This document shows positions 1 to 5,569 of a stretch of 11,691 nt of DNA, in pieces (within the stretch, counting starts at the first letter, position 1; each line of letters opens with the position of its first letter). Source of the stretch: Candidatus Berkelbacteria bacterium (GTDB taxonomy: Bacteria > Patescibacteriota > UBA1384 > 2-12-FULL-50-11); assembly GCA_024654065.1 (NCBI GenBank), contig JANLIQ010000018.1, forward strand, positions 1-11,691, read 5' to 3'. The position numbers and the translations under genes were made by a program. The notes under the pieces are model-generated. The model saw nothing but the letters and a program-made list of their open reading frames with translations, did not search any database and was not told where the DNA came from.

Positions 1-34
1 TTCGCCTGTTTTTTTAGTCTTGCTCTTTTACCCA

Positions 35-1339
35 TTAGATACCTCGTGGTTTTTTTAAATGAAAGTCTGTTTCTTCTTGATATTGCTTGGCTACTGATAG
101 AAGTAAATTATCCTGGCATTTGGCACCAATTAGCTGTGCTCCTATTGGTAAGTCGCTCTTACTAAACCCACACGGCAACGACAGACCAGGTACTCCAGCC
201 AAGTTTGCGGCAACTGTTAGTAGGTCGGATTGATACATCTCGACTGGATCATTTTTGGCACCAAATTCAAACGGCAATCCAGGCGTAGTTGGAGTTAAAA
301 GTATATCTACTTCTTTAAATACACGCTCATGATCAGCGGTAATTTTATCCTTAACGTTGATCGCCGTCTGATAATAAGCGTCGTAGTGGCCAACTGAAAG
401 AGCAAACGTACCAATTAAAATTCGCCTTTTCACTTCGCTACCGAATAGAGCCCGGGTATCCATATATCTCTCCAGTAATTTTTGGCCTTCTTTCATAACA
501 GATTGCTGATAACGAATACCATCATACCGTGATAAATTGGCTGAACATTCGGCCGGTAAGATAACATAGTAGGCCGGTAAGGCGTAAACAACCGACGGTA
601 GAGAGACGTCTACAATCTTGGCTCCCCCAGCTGCAAGCCAATCTACCATTTTTCGTACAGCCGCTTTAATCTCTGGGTCAATCGAAAGCTCCCAAAGCTC
701 TTTGGGTAAACCAACCTTTAATTTCGAGAGGTCTATCTCGATTTGTTTGTAGTTGTAATCAATGGTGGTTTGATCGTTCTTATCTGCACCAGAGATAACA
801 GAAAAAACTTTTTCTACTGTCTTGGCATCGCGAGCAAACGGGCCGATTACGTCTAGTGACGAAGCCAGCGCAATTAAACCGTAGCGAGAAACTGATCCGT
901 ATGTGGGTTTCAGTCCAGTAACACCGCAAAATGCAGCCGGTTGGCGTACTGAGCCACCGGTATCACTACCAAGTGCCACATCGCATAGATCCGCGGCAAC
1001 GGCTGCGGCTGAGCCACCCGATGAGCCGCCTGGAACTCGTTTAATATCCCAGGGGTTTTTAGTTGGTCCAAAGGCAGAGTTTTCAGTTGAAGAGCCCATC
1101 GCAAATTCATCTAAATTGGTTTTTCCTACTAATGTTGCCCCTGATTCTTTCAAGCGTCGAATAACAGTAGCGTCATACGGGGCGATAAATCCTTCTAAAA
1201 TCTTAGATCCTGCGGTAGCCGGCCAATCCTTAACTAAAATATTATCTTTAATTGCTATATTTGTTCCTAATAGTGGCCCCTCGCTACCAACAAGTGGCTT
1301 TAACTTGGAGTGTAGAAAGGCGTTGAATCTATCACTCAT
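35..1339 (-). CDS. gatA: Glutamyl-tRNA(Gln)/aspartyl-tRNA(Asn) amidotransferase subunit A, N-terminally short
   Basis: Catalytic amidase subunit of GatCAB: it hydrolyses glutamine and supplies ammonia to convert Glu-tRNA(Gln) or Asp-tRNA(Asn) in the cytoplasm. The 434-aa product carries the whole amidase signature: Lys31 (IAIKDN), cis-Ser106 (PGGSSGGSAAA) and nucleophile Ser130 (GSDTGGSVRQPA). The spacings equal those of the family triad (K79/S154/S178 in the Staphylococcus enzyme as I recall it), offset by a constant 48. The first ~48 residues of a normal ~485-aa GatA are therefore absent. An in-frame TAG lies two codons upstream (1343-1345), so no upstream start exists in this frame. ATG is preceded by GAGG (1346-1349) with 6-nt spacing and overlaps the gatC stop by 8 nt (ATGAGTGA), implying translational coupling. 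gatB is not in view; it may lie beyond position 1. The identification is secure. Confidence 0.97.
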   Translation of the reverse strand: MSDRFNAFLHSKLKPLVGSEGPLLGTNIAIKDNILVKDWPATAGSKILEGFIAPYDATVIRRLKESGATLVGKTNLDEFAMGSSTENSAFGPTKNPWDIKRVPGGSSGGSAAAVAADLCDVALGSDTGGSVRQPAAFCGVTGLKPTYGSVSRYGLIALASSLDVIGPFARDAKTVEKVFSVISGADKNDQTTIDYNYKQIEIDLSKLKVGLPKELWELSIDPEIKAAVRKMVDWLAAGGAKIVDVSLPSVVYALPAYYVILPAECSANLSRYDGIRYQQSVMKEGQKLLERYMDTRALFGSEVKRRILIGTFALSVGHYDAYYQTAINVKDKITADHERVFKEVDILLTPTTPGLPFEFGAKNDPVEMYQSDLLTVAANLAGVPGLSLPCGFSKSDLPIGAQLIGAKCQDNLLLSVAKQYQEETDFHLKKPRGI

Positions 1340-1637
1340 CTGCTACCTCACCAAATACTGCCGGGACTTCAACCTGGTCTTCGTGCCAAGCAGGAGCTAG
1401 CTTTTGTAAAGTTTCAAGAGTTAGTTTCTCGCTAGATTCCTCATCGGCTCTAAGTTTGGCCAAGGGTATCGTCTGTGATGGATGCGCAGAAGATAGCTTG
1501 GCCACGGCAGATAGCTGGTCTACGAACTCTAGTATCTCAGGTAACTGCTTGGCAAATTTTTCTTTTTCTTCAGCAGATAAAGTCAAACGCGAGAGCTTGG
1601 CCAAATGTGTAATATCTTCGTTAGAAATATCTGACAT
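1332..1637 (-). CDS. gatC: Glutamyl-tRNA(Gln)/aspartyl-tRNA(Asn) amidotransferase subunit C
   Basis: Small stabilising subunit of GatCAB that wraps around GatA and bridges to GatB. The 101 aa fit the family length. The N-terminal helical signature is plain (ITHLAKLSRLTLSAEEKEKF at residues 9-28, then ILEFVDQL), followed by the extended linker (HPSQTIPLAKLRADE) and the C-terminal AP-(x)n-VPAVFGE motif. It is the first gene of a gatC-gatA unit with an 8-nt overlap. There is no Shine-Dalgarno near ATG. A TATACT -10 box ends 10 nt before the start codon, so the mRNA is probably near-leaderless. A 21-nt palindrome covers that box. The downstream GatA lacks its N-terminal segment, which in known structures lies close to GatC, so the GatC-GatA contact may be modified. 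Confidence 0.96.
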   Translation of the reverse strand: MSDISNEDITHLAKLSRLTLSAEEKEKFAKQLPEILEFVDQLSAVAKLSSAHPSQTIPLAKLRADEESSEKLTLETLQKLAPAWHEDQVEVPAVFGEVADE

Positions 1638-1641
1638 ATCT

Positions 1642-1676
1642 TGGTTGAGTATACCTCAACCAGCCTCAAAAGTTAA
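1642..1676 (-). promoter_or_regulatory. gatCA promoter with palindrome over the -10 box
   Basis: On the minus strand a TTAACT -35-like hexamer (1671-1676) is followed after 17 nt by TATACT (1648-1653), whose end is 10 nt from the gatC ATG. A perfect 8-bp inverted repeat (TGGTTGAG, 5-nt spacer, CTCAACCA; 1642-1662) overlaps the -10 box. It could be a repressor operator or a hairpin at the very 5' end of the message. The promoter is inferred from consensus match only. Confidence 0.55.
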
Positions 1677-1835
1677 AATCTGTGTTAATTCGCTCCTGCT
1701 GTTGACTTATAGCTAGTGGCAGGCATACCCATAGCAACTCCAGAAGAGACAAAAATTTGAACCGTTACCTAAAGCCGCTTGGTTCGACCGAAGTCCAGGG
1801 TGACCGTTGGGCGTTATTAATTCCTGAGGAGTGTA

Positions 1836-1886
1836 TTAAAAAGGCTCCTTGACCACATCCGCTCGAAAGCGAAGAGTCAAAGAGCC
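1836..1886 (-). terminator. Rho-independent terminator of the 202-aa unknown gene
   Basis: On the minus strand GGCTCTTTGAC (1876-1886) pairs with GTCAAGGAGCC (1843-1853), giving 11 bp with one U-G pair. The stem is followed immediately by TTTTT (1838-1842). The apical region holds a second small hairpin, CGCT-TTCG-AGCG (1860-1871), with a UUCG tetraloop. Stem, GC-rich base and U tract fit an intrinsic terminator that closes the unknown gene's unit before the gatC promoter. Confidence 0.8.
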
Positions 1887-1911
1887 AAAGGGATTGAGAG
1901 CCAATAGTCGA

Positions 1912-1926
1912 AAGACCAAAGGTCTC
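1912..1926 (-). other. Small hairpin just after the stop of the 202-aa gene
   Basis: AGACC-TTT-GGTCT (1913-1925), plus an outer G-U pair, begins 4 nt after the TGA stop. It has no proper U tract and a full terminator lies further on, so it may simply add 3'-end structure. A small stem-loop just after a gene's 3' end is also a feature of diversity-generating retroelement targets; see the finding on this gene. Confidence 0.4.
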
Positions 1927-1930
1927 AGAA

Positions 1931-2539
1931 TCAGCAGGAAACGACCTGGCGACCCTGACGCCAACTGCGCGGGTCCGCGATCGGACTGGCACCGAGGTAC
2001 CAGCCGTCGTCCCAGCAGGCGTAGAGGTACCGGTAGTTGCCCAAGGGGATCAGAGTCGCTTTGCCGTCGTTAAGTAGCCGGCCTGGCTGACCTTGACCCT
2101 GAGCGGTGAGCATCGCCGCAACATGCGCGAGCGCTACCTTGACGTCCTTTTGGTCGCCGAGCTCCAGGAGAACCGGTTCAAAGTGTGTATCATGTCGGAA
2201 TCTACTGGCCCGCAGGTCTACTGCTGGTATGTTCGTTTCGGTCGGCAGTTTCGTCAGGTCGTCATCGATATAGGAAAACTTGACCTTGGTGTTCCCCTCA
2301 CCGAAGAAGGCCGCTGGGTCAAATGTCGTTACGCCCTCCTGACGGAAGACGCCGATCGGCTCAAGCAGATCGGAATCGACAGGCTGGACTTTGGAGCCTA
2401 GACGATGAAGAGCCGTTTGGAGCGATGCTAGCTTCGGATCGCGCTTGAGAGCACGGCCGAGGCTTTCTTCGTCCATAGCGTCAACGATTTCCTGGAAGCA
2501 AGCTCTAGCTTGATCCTGGATACTGAGAGTTGTAGGCAC
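1931..2539 (-). CDS. Unknown 202-aa protein, GC-rich, with aromatic C-terminal segment
   Basis: Function not recognised. It starts with GTG, supported by a strong Shine-Dalgarno AAGGAGG (2546-2552) 6 nt upstream, and ends at TGA. There is no signal peptide or membrane segment, so a soluble cytoplasmic protein is likely. Residues 1-50 look helical (SIQDQARACFQEIVDAMDEE, then LGRALKRDPKLASLQTALHR). The middle looks like mixed strand. The last ~45 residues are rich in Tyr/Trp/Cys/Gly (YRYLYACWDDGWYLGAS, then WRQGRQVVSC), mostly encoded by NNC codons. GC is about 63% and 58% in two 60-nt blocks I counted (2101-2160, 2281-2340), against 38% for 4441-4500 in ligA. This suggests transfer or unusual selection. 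It is a stand-alone unit with a leader hairpin and its own terminator. It could be a C-type-lectin-like or retroelement target protein, but that is speculative. Confidence 0.75.
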   Translation of the reverse strand: MPTTLSIQDQARACFQEIVDAMDEESLGRALKRDPKLASLQTALHRLGSKVQPVDSDLLEPIGVFRQEGVTTFDPAAFFGEGNTKVKFSYIDDDLTKLPTETNIPAVDLRASRFRHDTHFEPVLLELGDQKDVKVALAHVAAMLTAQGQGQPGRLLNDGKATLIPLGNYRYLYACWDDGWYLGASPIADPRSWRQGRQVVSC

Positions 2540-2545
2540 GATCTT

Positions 2546-2552
2546 CCTCCTT
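2546..2552 (-). promoter_or_regulatory. Strong Shine-Dalgarno deciding the GTG start
   Basis: AAGGAGG on the minus strand lies 6 nt before the GTG at 2537-2539. It settles the non-ATG start of the 202-aa gene. It contrasts with the first genes of neighbouring units, which lack such a site. Confidence 0.85.
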
Positions 2553-2558
2553 GTTGCC

Positions 2559-2610
2559 TTGAGATGTGCTTCTTAGAAACTTGGCGGTATTTCCAAAAAG
2601 CACACCTCAA
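2559..2610 (-). other. Long leader hairpin (21-bp stem, 10-nt loop)
   Basis: Arms 2559-2579 and 2590-2610 enclose the loop 2580-2589. They are inverted copies at 18 of 21 positions. On minus-strand RNA the other three positions are all G-U pairs, so the stem is continuous; on the plus strand they would be A-C mismatches. The hairpin ends 6 nt upstream of the AAGGAGG of the 202-aa gene. No U tract follows, so it is not a normal terminator. A role in mRNA stability or translation control is inferred. Confidence 0.7.
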
Positions 2611-2643
2611 ACCCCTCTAGTAAAAGTGCTTGAACAATTTACC

Positions 2644-2700
2644 TTATTCTACCTGAAGAGTCAAGAGACTATGCAGTGATTCTGCCTCAGACAAAATCAT
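2644..2700 (-). CDS. Possible 18-codon leader peptide
   Basis: A tiny frame (MILSEAESLHSLLTLQVE) starts with ATG at 2698-2700. A GGGAGGAG Shine-Dalgarno-like stretch (2703-2710) lies upstream, with 4 nt between its GGAGG core and ATG. It ends with TAA at 2644. It sits between the PIN toxin gene and the leader hairpin of the 202-aa gene, on the same strand, so it could be a leader peptide. A frame this short can easily arise by chance and there is no other support. Confidence 0.2.
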   Translation of the reverse strand: MILSEAESLHSLLTLQVE

Positions 2701-2744
2701 TACTCCTCCCGGCTAGCAAGCCTTATCGGCTTTGGAGCTCGTAG

Positions 2745-3143
2745 TTATTGTCTGCTATCCAGAAACTGATGGGAAGTTAGAATTGGAATACTCCCATAAG
2801 CTCCTAAATCGAGCAGGTCATTATCACCAGAGATAATGTAATCGGCTCCTACTGCAGTAGCAAGTGCGAGAATATTGTTGTCAGAAATATCGCGTTTGAT
2901 AATTTCGGGCACATCTTCTGGTTCGATCTTAACGAAAGTTTCCGCAATAAAACGCCCGGCTTCACTTGTCTGTTCCTGACTGAAAGAAAACTTCAGCTTA
3001 AGTACACGCTGAAGCTCGTTTTCAATAAAAGCCGAGGTGTAAATAATGGTTCCAGTTTCAATAGATCGGATAAGAAGCTCTTTTGGCTTGCCGCCAAAGA
3101 CAATCGCCGACACCAAGACGTTGGTGTCAAGCACTATTTTCAT
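2745..3143 (-). CDS. PIN-domain toxin of a RHH/PIN toxin-antitoxin pair
   Basis: Putative VapC-like ribonuclease of the 'PIN family toxin component' group (COG1569-like). The 132-aa length is typical. The PIN fold's acidic centre is present: Asp6 (VLDTNVL), Glu43 (FIENELQRVL), Asp88 (RDISDNNIL) and Asp107/Asp109 (SGDNDLLDLG). Together these would bind Mg2+ to cut RNA. The gene begins 10 nt after the stop of the RHH antitoxin, so the two are cotranscribed from the promoter upstream of the antitoxin. No strong ribosome binding site is seen, so translation may be coupled. The cellular target cannot be read from sequence. The frame is intact and the catalytic residues are complete, so the toxin is probably active. 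Confidence 0.9.
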   Translation of the reverse strand: MKIVLDTNVLVSAIVFGGKPKELLIRSIETGTIIYTSAFIENELQRVLKLKFSFSQEQTSEAGRFIAETFVKIEPEDVPEIIKRDISDNNILALATAVGADYIISGDNDLLDLGAYGSIPILTSHQFLDSRQ

Positions 3144-3153
3144 TTTTTCGGAC

Positions 3154-3390
3154 TTAACCTTCGGTGCGAACTTCGGAGATAAGGCGATCGACGTCAGTCG
3201 GTTTCAAACCTAGTTTCTTGGCCTGACGTGCTCCATAAGCATTCAGTTCCTCAAAACGCACGATGCTAATAAACCGGCGCAAGGCTTCGCGCATTAAGTC
3301 GCTACGACTACGATATTGCAGTTTAGCCACCCTATCGGCATCTTGGAGTAGTTCTCCTGGCAGGGAAAGATTAATCGTCTTAGTTTTCAT
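3154..3390 (-). CDS. Ribbon-helix-helix (CopG-type) antitoxin
   Basis: A 78-aa DNA-binding antitoxin. The N-terminal strand KTKTINLSLPGELLQDAD, the helix around AKLQYRSRSDLMREALRRFI and the S-R-S-D-L-M-R-E-A turn are classic for RHH dimers, which insert the strand in the major groove. The C-terminal ~30 residues (ELNAYGARQAKKLGLKPTDVDRLISEV) probably bind and block the PIN toxin encoded 10 nt downstream. Such proteins usually repress their own operon. A perfect 8-bp inverted repeat sits between the -35 and the likely -10 of the promoter just upstream, as expected for an autoregulatory operator. A -10-like hexamer ends 9 nt before ATG and there is no Shine-Dalgarno, so initiation is likely leaderless. 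Confidence 0.9.
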   Translation of the reverse strand: MKTKTINLSLPGELLQDADRVAKLQYRSRSDLMREALRRFISIVRFEELNAYGARQAKKLGLKPTDVDRLISEVRTEG

Positions 3391-3399
3391 CTTAATCTT

Positions 3400-3428
3400 A
3401 GCCTATACAAGCTTTGTATAGTTGTCAA
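3400..3428 (-). promoter_or_regulatory. Promoter and palindromic operator of the RHH/PIN operon
   Basis: The minus strand reads TTGACA (3423-3428, perfect -35), a 17-nt spacer, then TAGGCT (3400-3405, weak -10; TATAGG at 3402-3407 is an alternative). The hexamer ends 9 nt before the antitoxin ATG. The spacer is filled by CTATACAA-N3-TTGTATAG (3403-3421), a perfect 8-bp inverted repeat suited to a RHH dimer pair. The -35 overlaps the ligA TGA stop (3425-3427). Confidence 0.7.
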
Positions 3429-5425
3429 TTGGCTAACCCCACGAACTCTTGCTCGGTTATTATCTTTACCCCCAATTCTTTGGCTTTGGTAGCTTTTGAG
3501 CCAGCGTTCTCTCCTACCACGACGATATCGGTATTCTTGGAAACAGAATCATTCACATCCGCCCCAAGTTCGCGAGCTTTCTGCTGGGCTTCCGATCGGG
3601 TCATCTGCTGGAGGGCTCCTGTAAAGACAATAGATTTTCCAGATAATAGGCCAACGGCGGCTCTCTTAGCTAAGGTGACTTTCACCTCTTTTAGTAACCT
3701 GTCGACTAAATGTTGGTTTTCAATATGTGAAAAGTACTCGTGTATAGATTTGGCTACGATCGGTCCAATATCTGGTACTTCTTGAAAGCTTTTGAGTTTA
3801 GCGTGGCGGATTTTTTCTAAAGAGTTAAATCTTTGACTGATCGCTTCTGCAGTCTCTACCCCCACATGACGAATTCCTAGACCGTATAAGAACTGTCGCA
3901 GACCAACTTTTCGACGTAGCTCAATTGCCTTGACAATATTTTCTCCCGATTGCTCTCCAAAGCCTTCTAATTGAGCAATATCCCCAGCTTTGAGTTGGTA
4001 TATATCTGCTTGATCAGCTATGAGTCCGGCATCATAAAGTTTGTCTATTACCTTTGGCCCAAGACCGACGATGTCAAAAGCGGCTTTGGTGGTGAAATGT
4101 CTAAGCTGTAGAATGCGCGAACCAAGACACGATTTGTTTGTGCAACGGTACGCTGCCTCACCCTCTTTTCGCTCGATAGGTAAGCCGCAAACTGGACAGG
4201 TCTTAGGGAAATTAAATGCTTTCTCCCTACCTGTTCTTAGATTCTCAACAGGTCCAACTACTTCAGGGATAACGTCCCCTGCCCGACGAACAATTACTGT
4301 GTCACCAATTAAAATATTCTTTTTCTTAATCTCATCCTCATTATGCAAAGTCGCCCGACTGACGGTGACGCCGTGAACTTCAATTGGTTCCAGTACCGCA
4401 ACAGGCGTCATCGTTCCCTGTCGCCCAACCTGGATTAAAATATCTAGAAGCTTTGTAGTTACTTCCGTTGGAGCAAATTTAAATGCAATTGCTCCTCGAG
4501 GCGCCTTGCCAATAACTCCCAACTCTCTAAAGAGCTCCCTATCATCTAGCTGGACTACGACGCCATCGATCAAGTACGGCAACCCCTCACGAATCCTGTT
4601 AACGTGATGTTGGTAATCCAGAACCAGATTTAATGAACTAACGACTTTATTTTCTCTGGTGTTAGCACGGAAACCTAACCTCTCTAGCTCTAGATGTTCT
4701 TGGTGATGAAGCTTGTTAGGACTTGGTAGTAGTAATTGGTAAGCCATGAAGCTCAAGTCTCGTTTGGCAGTTAGTTTGGGGTCGAGTTGACGAACCGAAC
4801 CTGCGGCCGCGTTACGAGGGTTGGCAAACAATGGTAAGCTCTTTTTTTCTCGTTCGGAATTAAGGCTTTCAAAGGAAGCCTTAGGCATATATATCTCACC
4901 GCGAACTTCCACTTCACCTTTAGACTCACTACGGAAGCGCAGGGGCACTGCTTGTATGGTTTTTACTTGCTCGGTAATATTTTCGCCAATATACCCGTCA
5001 CCTCGAGTAGTTGCTTGGTAAAAAAGACCATTACGATACTTTAAGCTACAAGCCAGACCATCCATTTTCAATTCACAGTAGAAAGCCGACTTGGCAACTT
5101 TTGGGTTTAACTTAGTAATTCGTTCCAACCATTCTACGACTTCGCCTTCAGAGAATGCGTCGTTGAGTGACAGCATCGGCGTGTCGTGGGTAATTTTCTG
5201 AAATTTCGAGAGTGGTTCACCACCAACTCGTTGTGTTGGCGAATCAGCTGTAAGTAAATCTGGATATTCAGCTTCAATCTGCTTAAGTTCGCGGGCCAGC
5301 GAATCGTAAACGGCGTCAGTTACGCTCGGTTCGTCTAAGACGTAGTAATGGTGATTAAGCTCGTTAATCTTTTCGCGTAGTTTCTCGGCGCGCTTAGATG
5401 CTTCTGCTTGACTAGAAAAGGTCAT
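3425..5425 (-). CDS. ligA: NAD+-dependent DNA ligase LigA
   Basis: Seals nicks in replication and repair using NAD+. At 666 aa it is the usual full length. In order: domain Ia with HHYYVLDEP (25-33) for NMN/NAD binding; the nucleotidyltransferase domain with adenylated Lys120 in CELKMDG, then RGDG (141-144), LIDGVVVQLD and Lys316 (FKFAPTE); an OB fold with GDTVIVRRAGDVIPEVV (374-390); a four-Cys zinc finger (C410, C413, C428, C433); helix-hairpin-helix repeats (IVGLGPKVIDKL, LEGFGEQSGENI, IRHVGVETA, VPDIGPIVAKSI); and a C-terminal BRCT domain (about 594-666). No key residue is missing. A TATAAT box ends 9 nt before ATG and there is no Shine-Dalgarno, so the mRNA is probably near-leaderless. 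Identification is certain. Confidence 0.99.
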   Translation of the reverse strand: MTFSSQAEASKRAEKLREKINELNHHYYVLDEPSVTDAVYDSLARELKQIEAEYPDLLTADSPTQRVGGEPLSKFQKITHDTPMLSLNDAFSEGEVVEWLERITKLNPKVAKSAFYCELKMDGLACSLKYRNGLFYQATTRGDGYIGENITEQVKTIQAVPLRFRSESKGEVEVRGEIYMPKASFESLNSEREKKSLPLFANPRNAAAGSVRQLDPKLTAKRDLSFMAYQLLLPSPNKLHHQEHLELERLGFRANTRENKVVSSLNLVLDYQHHVNRIREGLPYLIDGVVVQLDDRELFRELGVIGKAPRGAIAFKFAPTEVTTKLLDILIQVGRQGTMTPVAVLEPIEVHGVTVSRATLHNEDEIKKKNILIGDTVIVRRAGDVIPEVVGPVENLRTGREKAFNFPKTCPVCGLPIERKEGEAAYRCTNKSCLGSRILQLRHFTTKAAFDIVGLGPKVIDKLYDAGLIADQADIYQLKAGDIAQLEGFGEQSGENIVKAIELRRKVGLRQFLYGLGIRHVGVETAEAISQRFNSLEKIRHAKLKSFQEVPDIGPIVAKSIHEYFSHIENQHLVDRLLKEVKVTLAKRAAVGLLSGKSIVFTGALQQMTRSEAQQKARELGADVNDSVSKNTDIVVVGENAGSKATKAKELGVKIITEQEFVGLAN

Positions 5426-5434
5426 GATGATTCC

Positions 5435-5440
5435 ATTATA
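5435..5440 (-). promoter_or_regulatory. ligA -10 box (TATAAT)
   Basis: A perfect TATAAT on the minus strand ends 9 nt before the ligA ATG. I see no good -35 at 16-18 nt upstream. With start of transcription about 7 nt beyond the box, the 5' UTR would be only 2-3 nt. Confidence 0.6.
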
Positions 5441-5471
5441 ATTTAACTACAACGGCCATTAGGCCAACAGA

Positions 5472-5491
5472 GGAGTTCCGCAAGGGACTCC
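5472..5491 (+). other. GNRA-capped hairpin in the htpX-ligA gap
   Basis: GGAGTTCC-GCAA-GGGACTCC forms 8 bp with one U-G pair and a GCAA tetraloop on plus-strand RNA. On the minus strand it would contain a C-A mismatch. No U tract follows on either strand and no plus-strand gene is nearby, so its role is unknown. It might stabilise an RNA end. Confidence 0.35.
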
Positions 5492-5526
5492 GTTTGCTTG
5501 ATAATTCATAATTGTGAAAATCGACC

Positions 5527-5561
5527 GATAACTGATAACTGATAACTGAAAACTGAAAACT
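5527..5561. repeat. 7-bp tandem repeat, five units
   Basis: Three GATAACT units are followed by two GAAAACT units with no spacing, immediately after the htpX stop. The array is in non-coding sequence between htpX and ligA. It is too short for a CRISPR and looks like slippage-generated sequence. No function is apparent. Confidence 0.85.
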
Positions 5562-5569
5562 TGCCGACA

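Noticed and set aside
1340..1345. A longer GatA or frameshifted GatA N-terminus upstream
   Set aside because: The frame is closed by TAG two codons upstream, and the overlapping gatC frame is intact and complete, leaving no room for a disrupted N-terminal segment.
903..1400. Plus-strand 165-codon frame
   Set aside because: Antisense shadow of gatA and gatC, both unmistakable on the minus strand.
1776..1800. tRNA-like GGTTCGACC and GGTTCAAAT strings in the gatC upstream region
   Set aside because: The flanking bases do not form a 5-bp T stem, and I could not find an acceptor stem or anticodon arm on either strand.
1765..1992. Minus-strand 75-codon frame downstream of the 202-aa gene
   Set aside because: It begins inside the 202-aa gene in another frame and crosses its hairpin and terminator. 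No start signal or recognisable family.
2093..2401. Plus-strand 102-codon frame with protein-like composition
   Set aside because: Lies wholly antisense to the 202-aa gene, which has a strong Shine-Dalgarno, a terminator and a longer frame. I see no comparable initiation signal for the plus-strand frame.
1931..2610. A complete diversity-generating retroelement
   Set aside because: No reverse transcriptase frame and no second adenine-rich copy of the 3' end of the gene anywhere in the window. Only a resemblance in the candidate target is kept as a low-confidence finding.
2708..2738. Hairpin AAGCC-GATAA-GGCTT as a terminator for the PIN toxin gene
   Set aside because: Only 5 bp and no U tract follows on the minus strand; more likely chance.
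1332..3427. UGA recoding, as in some CPR lineages
   Set aside because: gatC, the 202-aa gene and ligA end at TGA, gatC and ligA at their normal family lengths, so TGA is a true stop here.
5527..5561. CRISPR-like array
   Set aside because: The units are 7 bp and contiguous, with no spacers and no cas genes.
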